Below are positions 17,467 through 25,607 of a stretch of DNA of 64,000 nucleotides, one piece after another. The stretch lies in NCBI RefSeq assembly GCF_014650115.1, contig NZ_BMUI01000007.1, positions 62,001 through 126,000 on the forward strand, read 5' to 3'. The first letter of the stretch is position 1, and each line of letters starts with the position of its first letter. This DNA is from Streptomyces olivaceoviridis (GTDB taxonomy: Bacteria; Actinomycetota; Actinomycetes; Streptomycetales; Streptomycetaceae). Position numbers and translations under genes: made by a program. A model generated the notes under the pieces. It ran no database searches, was not told the origin of the DNA, and worked only from the letters and a program-made list of their open reading frames with translations.

Positions 17467-18138
17467 TCAGTCCTCCGTGGACGGCACGACCGTCAGGTGC
17501 GAGGCGGCGTCCCGCGGGCGGCGCGGGCGGCGCACCGGCACGGCGGGCCGGCGGGGATCGCGCAGGACCATCGTCAGACGCCGGTAGCCCAGCTCCCGCA
17601 GCGGCTGCGGGATCTCCTCGACGATGCGGCACTCGGTGCGCCCGCGCCGCGGGTCCGGGTGGTGCAGGAGGCGTACGGCACCGTCGAGGCGGGTCGCGGC
17701 CTCGCCGACGGCCCGTATCCAGTGCGGCAGGCCCTGCCGGTACGCGGCTTCCATGAGCGGGTCCTGGGCGATCTCCCGGCGGACCGCCTGGAGTTCGTGG
17801 TCGTGCCCGTGGGTCTCCAGGGCGGTGCGGAGCTGGGCCAGCATCGGCAGGCACCAGCCGGGCTCGTGCTCGCCGAGGACCTCGCCGGCGTCGGGGTGGA
17901 AGAGCACGAACCGGAGGAAGTTCTCCCCCGGCATGGCCGTGGGGTGGGGGCGCACCCCGTGGAAAAGTGTCTCGAACGCGCTGTTGGCCATGACCACGTT
18001 CCAGTGGTGGTCGACGACCAGGGACGGGCAGGACTGCGACTCCAGCAGCGTTCCGTAGTCCTGGAGGTACGCCTGGATCTCGCAGGTGTCGGGGACGGGC
18101 CGCGGTGCCGGCCGCTGCCCTCCTGCCTGATATGCCAT
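17467..18138 (-). CDS. PAS-like MmyB ligand-binding-domain protein lacking an HTH
   Basis: 223 residues. It resembles the MmyB-type ligand-binding domain normally found C-terminal to an XRE DNA-binding domain in Streptomyces regulators: SLVVDHHWNVVMANSAFETLF, NFLRFVLFHPDAGEV, HELQAVRREIAQDPLMEAAY. No helix-turn-helix is encoded ahead of it. The start at ATG 18138 has an AGAGGGG site about 11 bases upstream; ATG 18210 is an alternative adding 24 residues. It is divergent from an XRE/ImmA pair across a 241-base gap. It may be a free-standing sensor or partner domain. Function unknown. Confidence 0.75.
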   Translation of the reverse strand: MAYQAGGQRPAPRPVPDTCEIQAYLQDYGTLLESQSCPSLVVDHHWNVVMANSAFETLFHGVRPHPTAMPGENFLRFVLFHPDAGEVLGEHEPGWCLPMLAQLRTALETHGHDHELQAVRREIAQDPLMEAAYRQGLPHWIRAVGEAATRLDGAVRLLHHPDPRRGRTECRIVEEIPQPLRELGYRRLTMVLRDPRRPAVPVRRPRRPRDAASHLTVVPSTED

Positions 18139-18252
18139 CGGGAGGTCACCCCTCTTGCCTCTGCGGCCCTTCTCGCGGCCATGCGATCCTGCTGCCCAGG
18201 CAAGAGCCATGTCAACTATCGTGGCATTTCGTGCCGGTCGACGGCTGGAATT

Positions 18253-18268
18253 CGCCACAGTTGTGGCG
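18253..18268. promoter_or_regulatory. Perfect palindrome between divergent PAS-like and XRE genes
   Basis: CGCCACAGTTGTGGCG (7-base arms, 2-base spacer) lies 127 bases upstream of the XRE gene and 115 bases upstream of the divergent gene. It is a plausible operator for the XRE protein; no binding evidence. Confidence 0.5.
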
Positions 18269-18379
18269 ACACCTGGATGTGAGTTCGAGACACCCGCTAC
18301 TCTCCGGGAAGTTCACGCCGATCGCTCGTGAGAAGCACGGACGCATCTGAAGCCCTCTAGAGACGTAGGAGTTCTGTCG

Positions 18380-19036
18380 GTGACGGATGGCTACGAGGAT
18401 CCGGGCGCCTCGGCGACCGCCCAGCTGCCGGCCGTCGTCGCCCGCGTCACCGCGCTCGCCGACCGCCTCGGCGTCCCGCACGCCGAGGTCTTCGACGTGG
18501 GGCGGCTCTCGACCGCCTGCGGGGTGCCGGAGCCGGTGGTCAAGGCCCTGCTCAGCGGTCGGCCCGCGGGCGAGCCGGACGTCCAGGCCCGCTTCCTGCA
18601 ACGCCTGGACCTGCTGCGCCGTACCCGGCTGAAGCCGGGCGGACGCCGGTACACCCAGCAGGAGATCGCCGACGGCGCGGGCATGTCACGGCAGCAGGCC
18701 GGCGCCCTCATCAACGGCGACCGGCGGCCCACCATGGAGCACTGCGACGCCCTCCAGCGTTTCTTCCGGGTGCACGCCGGCTTCCTCACCGCGGAGGACC
18801 CCGAGGCCCTGGCGGGGGCGCTGCAACGCACCGAGCAGGAGCTGTTGCAGAAGCTCGCGGACCGGGAGCGGGCCGCCGCCGAGGACCTGGAGGATCCGCT
18901 GGAGCGGCTGTTGCAGGACCACGGCGTGCGCGGAATCGCCTGGCGCGCCGCGCAGTTGCCCACCGACCAACACCGGGACAAGGTCGCTGAGTGGCTCGAC
19001 ATGCTCCTGGAGAGCGTCAAGCGACCCGAGTCGTGA
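18380..19036 (+). CDS. XRE-family helix-turn-helix regulator
   Basis: 218 residues from GTG 18380 with a GTAGGAG ribosome-binding site. The helix-turn-helix is central (about residues 91-125: YTQQEIADGAGMSRQQAGALINGDRRPT), preceded by about 90 residues containing another helical segment with GVPEPVVKALLSG. The C-terminus (about 145-218) is acidic and helical. It is followed at 15 bases by a HELWH metalloprotease-like gene. This pairing is the usual ImmR/ImmA-like arrangement in which the protease inactivates or partners the repressor. Confidence 0.85.
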   Translation: MTDGYEDPGASATAQLPAVVARVTALADRLGVPHAEVFDVGRLSTACGVPEPVVKALLSGRPAGEPDVQARFLQRLDLLRRTRLKPGGRRYTQQEIADGAGMSRQQAGALINGDRRPTMEHCDALQRFFRVHAGFLTAEDPEALAGALQRTEQELLQKLADRERAAAEDLEDPLERLLQDHGVRGIAWRAAQLPTDQHRDKVAEWLDMLLESVKRPES

Positions 19037-19050
19037 TCCGGGGGAGAACT

Positions 19051-19608
19051 GTGGGCATCGGCAGGGACATGCGCCGGCTGTGCAACGAACTGGTGGGCGG
19101 GCTCACGCTGTCCGTGCCCGCGCCTCCGGATGAGCTGTACCGCGCGCTGTGCGAGGCGATGAGCCACCGGCGCGGGCGTCCGGTGCACTTCCGTACGGCC
19201 GTCTTCCCGCCCGGCACGGCCAGCGGGCTGTGGCTGGACCTGACCGACCGGGACGTCGTCGTGGTGGAGGAACGCACCGCCCCCGAGCACCAGTTGGTGA
19301 TCCTGGGCCACGAGCTGTGGCACATGCAGGCCGACCACTGCGGGCTCCACATGGACGGCGTCGGCACCGCGACCCGGCTGCTGAGCGACCACACCGACCG
19401 GGAAGCGCTCCAGGCGGCGGTGCAACGCGTCGCGGCCCGCAGCCGCTTCGATGTCGCCGAGGAGCGGGACGCCGAGACGTTCGGACTGCTGCTGGCCAGC
19501 AAGTGCCGCACGTGGCTGGCAGGTTCGGGGTTGCGCGGGCCGGCGCAGCGGGACGGCGTGGCCGGCCGCATCGGGGCGTCGCTGGGGTACCCGGGTCCGC
19601 AGGGCTGA
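19051..19608 (+). CDS. ImmA/IrrE-like metallo-endopeptidase
   Basis: 185 residues from GTG 19051, chosen for the GGGGGAG site 5-6 bases upstream; an overlapping GTG at 19033 would add 6 residues. The zinc-protease motif HELWH is at residues 87-91, with a likely third ligand in EERDAETFG (about 138-144), as in ImmA/IrrE proteins. It is predicted to be cytoplasmic and to cleave the XRE regulator encoded immediately upstream in response to a signal. Streptomyces carry many such pairs, often called toxin-antitoxin-like; no phage or mobile genes are nearby here. Confidence 0.83.
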   Translation: MGIGRDMRRLCNELVGGLTLSVPAPPDELYRALCEAMSHRRGRPVHFRTAVFPPGTASGLWLDLTDRDVVVVEERTAPEHQLVILGHELWHMQADHCGLHMDGVGTATRLLSDHTDREALQAAVQRVAARSRFDVAEERDAETFGLLLASKCRTWLAGSGLRGPAQRDGVAGRIGASLGYPGPQG

Positions 19609-19925
19609 ACCGGACCGGGGTCGCCGGGCGGGCGGCCCTGTGGCACTCCGAGCGCGCTCGGCGCCGTACAGCGGCGAGCGGACACCGCGCCGCGTCGCGC
19701 CGGAGCGATGGGTGACGGGCGGAAGTTGAGAAACGTTTCGTCGGGCCGGGCGGCACGTCGTGCGGGGTGATCGGGGCGGTTCCGCCTCGGCTAAGCGGGC
19801 TAACCGGCGCGGAGCCGGGCGGCGTTGTCAGTGGTGGGCGGCAAGCTGGGAGTGTGCGCCGTACGACGCGGTGCACGGCGCCGCAGGGCGCGTGACCGTG
19901 ACGCCTACTCGGGGAGAGCCGACCG
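19609..19925. other. Intergenic stretch with a small palindrome
   Basis: 317 bases without a supported gene. GAAACGTTTC (19730-19739) is a perfect 10-bp palindrome in an otherwise very GC-rich segment and could be an operator or promoter element for the small gene at 19926. Nothing else recognisable. Confidence 0.4.
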
Positions 19926-20153
19926 ATGCCCACCGCCGTACTGACCGACCGCGAGCGTACCGCCGTACAGGCCTACCTGCGTCTGCTGCACACGGTGCGC
20001 GCCGCCTTCGACGGGCCACCGGAGGAGGACCGGCCCGCCGTCGTCCCGCCCGTCGTGCTCGCGGAGGCGGAACAGGCACTGGCCCGGGCGGGGCTCGCGG
20101 GCAACGAGGCGGAGTTCTTCCGGCTCCTGCGCGACTGGTGCCGGCCCGGGTGA
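19926..20153 (+). CDS. Small conserved-looking hypothetical protein, 75 aa
   Basis: 75 residues, acidic and helical, with a GGGGAGAG ribosome-binding site before ATG 19926. The sequence shows two amphipathic helical segments (RERTAVQAYLRLLHTVRAAF and LAEAEQALARAGLAGNEAEF) and ends in RDWCRPG. No domain recognised. Codon usage is typical of the host, and the good ribosome-binding site supports it as real. Convergent with the PPTase gene. Confidence 0.65.
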   Translation: MPTAVLTDRERTAVQAYLRLLHTVRAAFDGPPEEDRPAVVPPVVLAEAEQALARAGLAGNEAEFFRLLRDWCRPG

Positions 20154-20158
20154 GCGTC

Positions 20159-20185
20159 GTGACGGCTCGGCGCCGCCGCCGTCAC
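20159..20185. terminator. Hairpin between convergent genes
   Basis: An 8-bp stem GTGACGGC (20159-20166) and GCCGTCAC (20178-20185), loop 11 bases, between the small gene and the PPTase stop at 20234. Confidence 0.55.
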
Positions 20186-20233
20186 CCGGACGACGGGGCG
20201 ACGGTGGCGGTGCGGGCCGGGTGGGACCGGCTG

Positions 20234-20926
20234 TCAGGGGCGTGCGGCGGGGTGCGGTATGACCACCGATGTGGCCACCACGCCGTGCCGTACGGTCCAC
20301 CGGCCCTCGAAGGACTGGAGCCGGTGCCCGCCGATCACGGGGCCGGGGACGAGGAGCTCGGCGCGCAGGGCGCCGGACGGTTCGCCGTCGGCGTCCGGCC
20401 GCACGGTGATGTCGGCCTCGGAGAAGTCCAGCCACATGCGGGTGAGCGGGAACCACGCCTTGTAGACGGACTCCTTGGCGCTGAACAGCAGCCGGTCCCA
20501 GTGCACGGCGGGCCACCGCGCGGCCAGCCGGTCGAGGCGCTCGGCCTCGGCGGGCAGGAAGACGGAGGGGCCCACCCCTTCCGGCAGCGGCCCGTGCGGT
20601 TCGGCGTCGATGCCCAGGGAGGCGAGGTCGGTGGCGCGGACCAGCGCGGCGGCGCAGTAGCCGTCGCAGTGGGTCATGCTGCCGAGCAGCCCGTCCGGCC
20701 AGCGCGGGGCCCCCCGCTCACCGGTGAGCACGGGCTGCGGCGGCACGCCGAGCTTCTCCATGGCGCGCCGGGCGCAGCCCCGGACGGCCGCGAACTCACG
20801 GCGCCGCTTGGCCACCGAGCGCGCGACGAGCGCCTCCTCCGCCGGGTAGAGCGGGGAGTCCCACAGCGGGTCGTCAGCGCGCGCCTCCACGGCCACGACC
20901 GACTCCGGGAGCAGCTCCTCGATCAC
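20234..20926 (-). CDS. 4'-phosphopantetheinyl transferase (EntD/Sfp type)
   Basis: 230 residues. Activates carrier proteins of NRPS, PKS or fatty-acid synthases by moving phosphopantetheine from CoA to a serine. The family signatures are present: GSMTHCDGY, GIDAEP with magnesium ligands Asp107 and Glu109, and FSAKESVYKAW with Glu152 and Lys156. The length fits the EntD-like class. Its start lies inside the upstream metallophosphoesterase gene (53-base overlap), so the two are translationally linked. It is likely a broad-use PPTase serving clusters elsewhere in the genome; no carrier-protein gene occurs in this window. Confidence 0.95.
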   Translation of the reverse strand: MIEELLPESVVAVEARADDPLWDSPLYPAEEALVARSVAKRRREFAAVRGCARRAMEKLGVPPQPVLTGERGAPRWPDGLLGSMTHCDGYCAAALVRATDLASLGIDAEPHGPLPEGVGPSVFLPAEAERLDRLAARWPAVHWDRLLFSAKESVYKAWFPLTRMWLDFSEADITVRPDADGEPSGALRAELLVPGPVIGGHRLQSFEGRWTVRHGVVATSVVIPHPAARP

Positions 20927-21788
20927 CTGCTTCGACCTCCATCGGCAGGACGCGGCGCAGCTTTCCCGGCGGATCCGGACGCTTGCGCCACTCGCGGGGG
21001 TATCCCACGGAGACCTCCATGAAGCGGACTCCGTCGTGCCACGTGGTGCGGGGGATGTGCAGATGGCCGTAGACCGCGGTGGCGACCCGGAACCGGCGGT
21101 GCCAGTCGGCGGTCAGCGTGGTGCCGCACCACATGGCGAACTCGGGGTGCCACAGGACCTCCGTGGGGTGCCGGTCCAGCGGCCAGTGCCCGGCCAGCAC
21201 GGTCGGCAGGTCCGCGGGCAGCTCGGACAGCCTGCGCTCGGTCTCGGCGACCCGCGCCCGACACCACGCGTCACGGGTCGGGTAGGGGTCGGGGTGCAGC
21301 AGGAACTCGTCGTTGCAGACGATGCCGGTGCTCTCCGCGTAGGCCAGGCCCTCCGCCTTGGTGGCGGAGCCGGCCGGCAGGTACGAGTAGTCGTAGAGCA
21401 GGAAGAGCGGGGCCACGACGGCCGGGCCGCCCGCGCCGCGCCACACGGGGTAGGGGTCCTCGGGGGTGACGACGCCGAGCTCGCGGCACATCTCGACCAG
21501 GTGCTCGTAGCGGGCGACGCCACGCAGCGTGACCGGATCGCTCGGATGGGTCCACAGCTCGTGGTTCCCGGGTGCCCACAGCACCTTGCTGAAGCGGCTC
21601 GCGAGCGTGCCGAGGGCCCAGCGGATGTCGGCGACGGTCTCCGCGACGTCACCGGCCACGATCAGCCAGTCGTCGTCGCTCTCGGGGTGCATGCCGTCGA
21701 TCAGGGCGCGGTTGTCCGGATAACCGATGTGGAGATCGCTGATGGCCAGCAGCTGTCCGGCCCCGGCCGTCGACTCCACCCCGCACAC
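20874..21788 (-). CDS. Calcineurin-like metallophosphoesterase
   Basis: 304 residues. The dimetal phosphoesterase motifs are complete: ISDLHIGYPDN, VAGDVAE, APGNHELW, LAGHWPLDRHPTE and YGHLHIPRTTW. Cytoplasmic, no signal peptide. The 3' end overlaps the PPTase start by 53 bases in another frame. The close coupling suggests a shared role. Removal of phosphopantetheine-related phosphoesters is a possible idea, but the substrate is unknown. The last 25 residues are low-complexity and may be an overlap-driven extension. Confidence 0.92.
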   Translation of the reverse strand: MCGVESTAGAGQLLAISDLHIGYPDNRALIDGMHPESDDDWLIVAGDVAETVADIRWALGTLASRFSKVLWAPGNHELWTHPSDPVTLRGVARYEHLVEMCRELGVVTPEDPYPVWRGAGGPAVVAPLFLLYDYSYLPAGSATKAEGLAYAESTGIVCNDEFLLHPDPYPTRDAWCRARVAETERRLSELPADLPTVLAGHWPLDRHPTEVLWHPEFAMWCGTTLTADWHRRFRVATAVYGHLHIPRTTWHDGVRFMEVSVGYPREWRKRPDPPGKLRRVLPMEVEAGDRGAAPGVGRGRGGAR

Positions 21789-22127
21789 CCCTTCCGATCA
21801 TCCGATGACACAACGAGAACACATGCCCCGGGCACCGGACAAGAGGTTCCCGCCGCCGCGTGTCGCGATCCGGGCCCGGCCCGCCTCGCGCGCGTCCGGG
21901 ACGAGACGGCCGCGCGTCCGGTACGGGACGGCCCGCGCGTCCGTGGACCGGAGGGCCCGCGAATCCGTAACACCCGCGTTGCACGAGGGACCCCTGGAAA
22001 GCCGTATGATCGCCCCAACACCAGCGCCCTCAACCCCCCTTGTTCCGGGGCTGTTTGGTGACCCTTCCTCCCTCCTGCCCGGGCACGGGCCGCTCCGCCC
22101 TGCCCGCACACCCGAAAGGCGGCCTGC
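21789..22127. promoter_or_regulatory. Divergent intergenic region with a TATGAT -10-like element
   Basis: 339 bases between the metallophosphoesterase and ATP-grasp genes. A TATGAT hexamer lies at 22005-22010 with a weak TTGCAC 20 bases ahead. Imperfect GCGCGTCCG repeats occur at 21886-21970. No gene or hairpin is convincing here. Confidence 0.4.
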
Positions 22128-23246
22128 ATGCTCTCTCGCGTACGCGTCTGGCTCAACCGCACGTACGCGGAGAACGTGTTCTTCATGGATCAGCTGCGGA
22201 GAAATCCCAGCGACCGCGCGGTCGAGATCCACGCCACGCACGGCGACCCGGACTCCCCCGTGCTGGCCGCCGCCGACACCGCCGAGCTGGAGCCGGAGGG
22301 CCTGTCCCCGGCCGCGTACGTCGAGTACGCCCTCGACCAGTGCGCCCGGCGCGGCATCGACGTGTTCGTGCCCCGGCTGCACCAGGCAGCGATCGTGGCG
22401 CACCGGGCCGAGTTCGCTGCGGCCGGTACGGCGCTGCTGGCACCGACGCCCGAGGCGGTCGCCGTGTTCGAGGACAAGGCGGTCGCGTACGCGGCGGTCC
22501 GCTCGGTGGGCGTCCCGGTGCCGCCGTGGCACCGGGTCCGCACGGCGGACGAACTCGTGGCCGCGGTCGAGGAGTTGGAGGCGGACGGGCACCGGCCGTG
22601 CTTCAAGCCGGCGGCCGGCGCGGGCGGGGTCGGCTTCCGGATGATCACCCGGGCCCCCTTCTCGCTCACGCACCTCACCGGCTTCCCGGGCCCGTACGTC
22701 CAGCTGGACCTGGTCGTGGAGGCGCTGCGGCGGGCCGAGGAACCCGTGGACTGGCTGGTGATGCCGCGCCTGGAGCAGCCCGAGGTGTCCGTCGACTGCC
22801 TGACCGGGCCGGACAACCGGGTCCGGCTCGCGGTGGGCCGCACCAAGAACGGCCGCCGCCGGGGCTTCACCCTGGACGAGCGGTGGCTGGCGCCGGCCCG
22901 GCTGATCGCGGAGGGCTTCGGGCTGCACCACCTGTCCAACATCCAGTTCCGGATGCTCGGCGACCGGCCGGTCCTGCTGGACGTCAACACGAGGCCCGCC
23001 GGTGGTCTGCACCAGCTGTCGCTCTGCGGGGTGAACGCGCCATGGGCCGCGGTGCGGGTGGCGCTGGGCGAGGACCCCGGAGTCATCGAGCCGCCGTTCC
23101 TGGGGCAGGACTACACGGTGGTGTCGGGGCCGCGTCCGCTGGCGCCCGCGACGCTTCCGCGGCAACGGGTGGAGTCCGAGGTCCTGCTGCCCGTGGCGCC
23201 GGCCCCCGCGTCGGCGGCTTCGGCGGGCGAGGTACTGCCGCTCTAG
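22128..23246 (+). CDS. ATP-grasp domain protein
   Basis: 372 residues. The architecture is that of ATP-grasp ligases: a Rossmann-like N-terminus (about 1-110), then FEDKAVAYAAVRSVGVPVPPWHRV at the start of the ATP-grasp fold, a lysine/glycine loop (CFKPAAGAGGVGF), and metal-binding VLLDVNTRPAGGLHQL near residue 285. Related to carbamoyl-phosphate-synthase-like or peptide/amino-acid ligases; it would join a carboxylate to an amine or thiol using ATP. It stands alone, with no partner gene, so the substrate is unknown. Confidence 0.88.
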   Translation: MLSRVRVWLNRTYAENVFFMDQLRRNPSDRAVEIHATHGDPDSPVLAAADTAELEPEGLSPAAYVEYALDQCARRGIDVFVPRLHQAAIVAHRAEFAAAGTALLAPTPEAVAVFEDKAVAYAAVRSVGVPVPPWHRVRTADELVAAVEELEADGHRPCFKPAAGAGGVGFRMITRAPFSLTHLTGFPGPYVQLDLVVEALRRAEEPVDWLVMPRLEQPEVSVDCLTGPDNRVRLAVGRTKNGRRRGFTLDERWLAPARLIAEGFGLHHLSNIQFRMLGDRPVLLDVNTRPAGGLHQLSLCGVNAPWAAVRVALGEDPGVIEPPFLGQDYTVVSGPRPLAPATLPRQRVESEVLLPVAPAPASAASAGEVLPL

Positions 23247-23321
23247 GTCACCGGCCGGCCGCGGGTGCGTCGTGGCTCGTCACGCGGTTGCCCGCGCCCT
23301 TCCGGAACACTGGCGCCCAAC

Positions 23322-23374
23322 CGGTATGGACCAATTCCGCTCTTCTCCTTGACAGGGTGGATTGGTCCATACCA
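23322..23374. promoter_or_regulatory. Two DasR-like (dre) boxes flanking the chitinase promoter
   Basis: CGGTATGGACCA (23322-23333) and TGGTCCATACCA (23363-23374) match the TGGTCTAGACCA core of dre sites at most positions and are near-perfect inverted copies of each other, 41 bases apart. A TTGACA -35 hexamer lies between them (23349-23354), so a repressor on either box would cover the promoter. GlcN-6-P-responsive control by DasR is inferred from the family. Confidence 0.78.
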
Positions 23375-23443
23375 AATTCGTTGACGCAACGCTTCCGCAC
23401 TCCCCAGCACTCCCGAACACCCCACCCCTGACAGGGAGATCGC

Positions 23444-25129
23444 GTGCGCGACACACTCGGGCGTTCCAGACGCCGGCTCCTCGCTCTGCTCGGCTCCGCC
23501 GCCCTCGCGGTCGGCGGGGCCATCGCCCTCCCCGGTACGGCCCACGCGGCCAACATCCTCACCAACCCCGGCTTCGAGTCCGGCGGCCTCTCCCCCTGGA
23601 CCTGCACCGGCAACCTCGGTTCGGTCGTCTCCTCCCCCGTGCACGGCGGCGCCAAGGCGCTCCAGGGCGCGGTGACGTCGAGCGACAACGCGCAGTGCAG
23701 CCAGACGGTCGCCGTCCAGCCGAACACGACGTACAGCCTCAGCGGCTGGGTGCGCGGCAATTACGTGTACCTGGGCGTCGACGGCGGCGCGTCCACCTGG
23801 ACGTCGTCCCCGTCGGCGTACAGCCAGCTCAGCGTCTCCTTCACCACCGGCGCCTCGCAGACCAGCGCCACCATCTATGTGCACGGCTGGTACGGCCAGG
23901 GCACCTACTACGCCGACGACATCGGCCTGGACGGCCCGGGCGGCGGGGGCGGCGGTGACACCCAGGCGCCGACCGCGCCGAGCGGGCTCACCTCCACCGG
24001 CAAGACGTCGTCGAGCGTGTCGCTGAAGTGGAACGCGGCCACGGACAACACGGGCGTGACGGCGTACGACATCTACAGCGGGGCCAACCAGCTCCTGAGT
24101 GTCTCCGGTACGTCGGCCACGGTCAGCGGGCTGTCGCCGAGCACGAGTTACACCTTCACCGTGAAGGCGCGGGACGCGGCCGGGAACACCTCGGCGGCCT
24201 CCAACTCCGTCAGCGTGACGACCGACGCGGGCACCGGCGGCGGCACCGGCTTCAAGCAGGCGGCGCCGTACCTGTACGAGGGCTGGGGCGACCCGCCGAA
24301 CCCGACCACGGTGATGAACGCGACCGGGGCCAAGTGGTTCACGATGGCGTTCGTGCTGGACTCCGGCGGCTGCACCCCGGCCTGGGACGGCAGCCGGCCG
24401 CTGACCGGCGGCGTGGACCAGTCGGCGATCAACCAGATCCGGTCCGCCGGTGGTGACATCGTGCCGTCGTTCGGCGGCTGGTCGGGCAGCAAGCTCGGCG
24501 CCAACTGCTCCTCCGCGAGCGCGCTCGCCGGGGCGATCCAGAAGGTGGTCGACGCCTACGGCCTGAAGGCCATCGACTTCGACATCGAGAACACCGACGA
24601 GTTCGAGAACGAGGCCGTCCAGGCGAAGATCCTCACCGCGCTGAAGACGGTCAAGGCCAACAACCCCGGCCTGAAGACCATCGTGACCTTCGGCACGGCC
24701 ACCACCGGGCCGACGTACTACGGCAACCGGCTCATCGAGCAGGCGCAGGCGCTGGGCGCGAACATCGACGTGTTCACCATCATGCCGTTCGACTTCGGCG
24801 GCGGCTCGGACATGTACGGCAACACGGTGAACGCGGCGGAGGGGCTGAAGAACAAGCTGAAGTCCACCTTCGGCTGGGACGACGCCACCGCCTACGCGCA
24901 CATCGGCATCTCCGGCATGAACGGCCTGTCCGACCAGCAGGAGTCGACGACTCCCGCGATCTGGACGCAGATCCGGGACTGGGCGAACTCGCACCACATC
25001 GCGCGGCTGGCCTTCTGGTCGGTCAACCGCGACCGGCCCTGCCCGGGCGGCGGTGTCGCCGAGAACTGCTCCGGGATCAGCCAGAACAACTGGCAGTTCA
25101 CCTCGATCACGGCCGGCTTCACCGGCTGA
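23444..25129 (+). CDS. Secreted GH18 chitinase with CBM and fibronectin III domain
   Basis: 561 residues. A signal peptide (RRRLLALLGSAALAVGGA...) ends near AHA at about residue 35. Next come a CBM4/9- or CBM16-like module (about 36-165, ILTNPGFESGGLSPW), a short glycine linker, a fibronectin type III domain (about 175-262) and a GH18 barrel (about 270-561). The catalytic strand reads AIDFDIENTDE, with the proton-donor Glu in the DxDxE motif. It cuts chitin outside the cell. Transcription is probably repressed by DasR through the two upstream boxes. A strong hairpin ends the gene. Confidence 0.95.
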   Translation: MRDTLGRSRRRLLALLGSAALAVGGAIALPGTAHAANILTNPGFESGGLSPWTCTGNLGSVVSSPVHGGAKALQGAVTSSDNAQCSQTVAVQPNTTYSLSGWVRGNYVYLGVDGGASTWTSSPSAYSQLSVSFTTGASQTSATIYVHGWYGQGTYYADDIGLDGPGGGGGGDTQAPTAPSGLTSTGKTSSSVSLKWNAATDNTGVTAYDIYSGANQLLSVSGTSATVSGLSPSTSYTFTVKARDAAGNTSAASNSVSVTTDAGTGGGTGFKQAAPYLYEGWGDPPNPTTVMNATGAKWFTMAFVLDSGGCTPAWDGSRPLTGGVDQSAINQIRSAGGDIVPSFGGWSGSKLGANCSSASALAGAIQKVVDAYGLKAIDFDIENTDEFENEAVQAKILTALKTVKANNPGLKTIVTFGTATTGPTYYGNRLIEQAQALGANIDVFTIMPFDFGGGSDMYGNTVNAAEGLKNKLKSTFGWDDATAYAHIGISGMNGLSDQQESTTPAIWTQIRDWANSHHIARLAFWSVNRDRPCPGGGVAENCSGISQNNWQFTSITAGFTG

Positions 25130-25146
25130 CGCGCCGGTGAGGTGAC

Positions 25147-25178
25147 ACGGGGGGCCGCTCGGCGGAGCGGCCCCCCGT
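25147..25178. terminator. Strong hairpin after the chitinase gene
   Basis: A perfect 14-bp stem ACGGGGGGCCGCTC (25147-25160) and GAGCGGCCCCCCGT (25165-25178) with a 4-base GGCG loop, between the convergent chitinase and the GH4 remnant. Confidence 0.88.
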
Positions 25179-25180
25179 TC

Positions 25181-25607
25181 TCATGCGAGGTACGCCAGGC
25201 CGGGGTGGACCTCGGTGCAGCGCTCGACCAGTCCGCGGGCGACGGTGACCGAGTCGACCAGCGGATGCGGCGCGAAGGCCGTCACGGCACAAGCCCGGGA
25301 ACCCGACTCGGCGGCGGCGAGCACCTCCCGCTCGACGGCCCTGACCGCGCAGACCAGGCCGGTGGCGTGGCCGGGCAGCGGATCGGCGGCGAACGGGTGG
25401 GCCCCGCTCGCGTCCACCAGGCACGGCACCTCGATGACCGCGTCGGCGTCCAGGGCGGAGAGGGTGGAGCGGTTGCGGACGTTGAGGATCAGGGTGGCGC
25501 GTTCGTCGCGGGCGATGGCCCGCATCAGGGCGAGGGCGACCCTCTCGTACCCGCCCGACAGGTCCTCGGCCTCGCGTTCGCCCGCGCCGGCGCTCTCCCG
25601 GTTCTCG
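25181..25607 (-). pseudogene. C-terminal remnant of a GH4 6-phospho-beta-glucosidase
   Basis: About 142 residues survive, matching the last third of GH4 6-phospho-beta-glucosidases: ENRESAGAGEREAEDLSGGY, ALMRAIARDERATLILNVRN, DADAVIEVPCLVDASGAHPFA, up to the normal-looking end HPGLAYLA. Upstream of about 25607 the frame leaves the family at once and reads antisense to a GH16 gene. The NAD-binding N-terminal two thirds are missing. An internal ATG at 25525 exists but the product could not be active. Its 5' truncation point coincides with that of the plus-strand GH16 remnant, so one deletion explains both. Confidence 0.8.

Noticed and set aside
18139..19925. Integrated phage or mobile island around the XRE/ImmA pair
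   Set aside because: No integrase, attachment repeat or tRNA was seen and base composition matches the surroundings.
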